Shown here in pieces: positions 6,078-7,566 of a stretch of 7,566 bases of DNA; within the stretch, counting starts at the first letter, position 1, and each line of letters starts with the position of its first letter. The notes beneath the pieces were generated by a model. The model did not search any database. It saw only the letters and a list, made by a program, of their open reading frames with translations, and was not told the DNA's origin. Made by a program: the position numbers and the translations under genes. The stretch comes from Myxococcales bacterium (GTDB taxonomy: Bacteria; Myxococcota; Polyangia; Fen-1088), in contig PMCR01000329.1 in assembly GCA_003155465.1 (NCBI GenBank), positions 1 through 7,566 of the forward strand, in the 5' to 3' direction.

Positions 6078-7006
6078 CTCGGTCGCGAGATTGGCTTGCG
6101 ACTCGTCTTTGCACCGTAGTTGAGCACCACCACCTCCGACACCGGCCCCCGCTTCTTGCCGTCCGAGTTGATCATCCTGCGCGCGAACACGCCGTGGATG
6201 CGAAAGCCCGCATACAGCTCGCGTATCAAGGGCGTATCGCTATTCGACAGCATGAGTATGCACCCTCGTTGGTCAAGCCTGGCATAGAGATCGGCCAGGT
6301 CGCGCTGGTCCTGCTCGCCGAAGGAGCCACTGGTGTAGGAGGTGAAGGAGGCGGTCTTGGAAAGCGGTTGGTAGGGCGGATCGAGGTAGATGAAGTCGCC
6401 ATTGCGCGCGATCGCGGACAGGTCGCGAAAGTCGTGCGAGGCGAGTTCCGCTTTCTGCAAAGCTACGCTGGCTGCCCGCAGCAGACCATCGTTGAGAATC
6501 CCCGGGTTGACACGATGACCGAAAGGTACGTTGAAGATCCCGCGGCTGTTCACGCGAAATAGGCCATTGAACCCTGTCTTGTTCAAGTAGATGAGGCGTG
6601 CGGCCCGTGCCGCGCGGGTTTGGGGAGTTTGGGTCCGCACTTCGTAGTAGTAGGACTCGCCGTGCTTCTGCTGGTGTTGGCGCAAGATCTCGATGAGATC
6701 GTCCACTTCGTCGCGCACGGCCAGAAAGGTGTCGATCAACTCGGCGTTTGTGTCGCAGAGCAGGGCGCGGGAGGGTTGCAGCAAGGCCTGGATGTGAAAG
6801 AAGACAGCCCCGCTACCGAGGAAGGGTTCCACGTAGCGGCCGATCGAGCCTTCCTTCGGATAAAGGGATTGGAGCTGGGGCAGTAGCTGGCTCTTGCCTC
6901 CGGCCCACTTGACGAAGGGCCGCAGGAACGTGGCGTTTTCGGTGGTCCGGAAAGGGGAGCGTTGGTGGGGAATCCTGTCGTCGCTGGGCGGTCCTTGGGG
7001 TGACAC
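6074..7006 (-). CDS. dam: Dam-type (D12 class) DNA adenine-N6 methyltransferase
   Basis: The enzyme transfers a methyl group from S-adenosylmethionine to adenine N6, most likely in GATC. With the GTG start at 7006 it has 310 residues. Seen: FVKWAGGK (31-38) and [12 protein letters not shown] (59-70) for cofactor binding, CDTNAELI (84-91), [21 protein letters not shown] (143-163) typical of Dam/DpnIIA enzymes, catalytic DPPY (209-212), then [21 protein letters not shown] and [11 protein letters not shown]. The frame stays open to a TTG at 7150, but those 48 extra residues do not resemble the family, have non-coding-like third positions and would leave only 30 bases before the divergent fusA. 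No Shine-Dalgarno precedes the GTG, so the start is uncertain. No restriction endonuclease gene is visible, which suggests a solitary methylase. GATC specificity is inferred from family. Confidence 0.9.
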   Translation of the reverse strand: MSPQGPPSDDRIPHQRSPFRTTENATFLRPFVKWAGGKSQLLPQLQSLYPKEGSIGRYVEPFLGSGAVFFHIQALLQPSRALLCDTNAELIDTFLAVRDEVDDLIEILRQHQQKHGESYYYEVRTQTPQTRAARAARLIYLNKTGFNGLFRVNSRGIFNVPFGHRVNPGILNDGLLRAASVALQKAELASHDFRDLSAIARNGDFIYLDPPYQPLSKTASFTSYTSGSFGEQDQRDLADLYARLDQRGCILMLSNSDTPLIRELYAGFRIHGVFARRMINSDGKKRGPVSEVVVLNYGAKTSRKPISRPR

Positions 7007-7014
7007 TGGGACGC

Positions 7015-7043
7015 ATTTAACCCGCGTCCCGCGGCAGAATGCA
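7015..7043 (-). promoter_or_regulatory. Weak candidate promoter of the dam-adenosyltransferase operon
   Basis: On the minus strand TTGCAT (7043-7038) and TTAAAT (7020-7015) are separated by 17 bases. They match the -35 consensus in three and the -10 in four positions. Transcription would start near 7008, next to the proposed GTG at 7006, again implying a leaderless message. The remaining sequence of this gap up to 7180 shows no convincing promoter for the divergent EF-G gene. Confidence 0.2.
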
Positions 7044-7180
7044 ACGTCGGAGCGAAGCAACTGCGACCAGTGATGCGGAAGTGGCCCTGCGGCATCGCGC
7101 AGATTTTCGTGGCGTTCGTGTCGTCGTCGAATAAACTGCCGCGCCTTCAATCATCCCACAGAATAGGTCATGCAGGCTTC

Positions 7181-7566
7181 ATGTCGTCCATCGATAAGAT
7201 TCGCAACATAGGCATTTCCGCGCACATCGATTCGGGAAAGACCACGCTCTCTGAGCGGGTGCTCTTCTACACCGGCAAGATCCACAAGATCGAGGAGGTC
7301 AAGGGGAAGTCCGGCGTGGGCGCGACCATGGACTTCATGGACCTGGAGCGGGAGAAAGGCATCACCATCCAGTCGGCTGCCACGTCCTGCGAGTGGGATG
7401 ACTACGCCATCAACCTCATCGACACGCCTGGCCATGTGGATTTCACCATCGAGGTGGAGCGTGCCCTGCGTGTGCTGGACGGCGCCGTGTTGGTGCTCTG
7501 CGGCGTGGCCGGCGTGCAGTCGCAGTCGTACACGGTCGATCGCCAGATGCGGCGCTACCAGGTGCC
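7181..7566 (+). CDS. fusA: Translation elongation factor G, N-terminal part (3' end outside window)
   Basis: EF-G is the GTPase that drives ribosomal translocation. The 128 residues present cover most of the G domain: P-loop AHIDSGKT (14-21), switch I with REKGITI (57-63), and G3 DTPGHVDF (81-88), followed by [20 protein letters not shown]. Two features differ from the usual bacterial EF-G: HIDSGK instead of HIDAGK, and an extended [20 protein letters not shown] segment where E. coli has EVHDGAATMDWMEQEQE. Both match the spdEFG1/mitochondrial EFG1 group, which occurs in spirochaetes, planctomycetes and deltaproteobacteria. The ATG at 7181 gives the expected family N-terminus. A weak Shine-Dalgarno AGG (7174-7176) sits four bases upstream. 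The gene is divergent from dam and is cut by the window edge, so downstream domains cannot be judged. Confidence 0.96.
   Translation, partial: MSSIDKIRNIGISAHIDSGKTTLSERVLFYTGKIHKIEEVKGKSGVGATMDFMDLEREKGITIQSAATSCEWDDYAINLIDTPGHVDFTIEVERALRVLDGAVLVLCGVAGVQSQSYTVDRQMRRYQV

Noticed and set aside
7007..7150. N-terminal extension of the methylase to the TTG at 7150
   Set aside because: The added 48 residues do not resemble Dam-family N-termini, third codon positions look random, and the extension would occupy the space needed for the divergent EF-G promoter.
7151..7435. 94-codon minus-strand open frame opposite the EF-G start
   Set aside because: It is entirely antisense to a highly conserved EF-G G domain, with no features of its own.

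Overview
The window is GC-rich with coding density typical of a bacterial chromosome. It most likely comes from the Myxococcota (myxobacteria or close relatives). The strongest evidence is an adjacent mglB-mglA pair whose products match Myxococcus-type MglB and MglA almost end to end. The partial EF-G at the right edge, of the spirochaete/planctomycete/deltaproteobacterial type, agrees. I see no phage, insertion sequence, CRISPR array or RNA gene.

Layout, left to right. (1) 1-418 (+): the C-terminal part of recR, cut by the window edge. (2) 592-1677 (+): mglB and mglA, the GTPase-activating protein and small GTPase that set leading/lagging cell polarity for motility. (3) 1678-1918: a convergent intergenic region with a long imperfect inverted repeat and two perfect short hairpins, the second REP-like. 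(4) 1919-3751 (-): an exported subtilisin-family (S8) protease with about five C-terminal transmembrane segments. (5) 3752-4002: a divergent promoter region. (6) 4003-5508 (+): an unnamed envelope protein combining a signal peptide, TPR region, Pro/Ala linker, beta-rich middle domain and probable outer-membrane beta-barrel. (7) 5496-7006 (-): a two-gene operon, a Dam-type DNA adenine methyltransferase followed by a PduO-type cob(I)alamin adenosyltransferase coupled by an ATGA overlap. (8) 7181-7566 (+): the start of an elongation factor G gene, divergent from the methyltransferase and cut by the right edge.

How the genes relate: mglB and mglA form one functional unit, and the methyltransferase and adenosyltransferase appear co-transcribed although no shared pathway is evident. 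RecR and EF-G are housekeeping genes at the edges. The protease and the TPR/barrel protein are both envelope proteins transcribed divergently from one intergenic region, so coordinated expression is possible but unproven.

Novelty: I do not see a clear new multi-gene system. The points most worth checking are the domain architectures of the protease and the TPR/barrel protein, the methyltransferase-adenosyltransferase coupling, the structured element between mglA and the protease gene, and the EF-G subtype.
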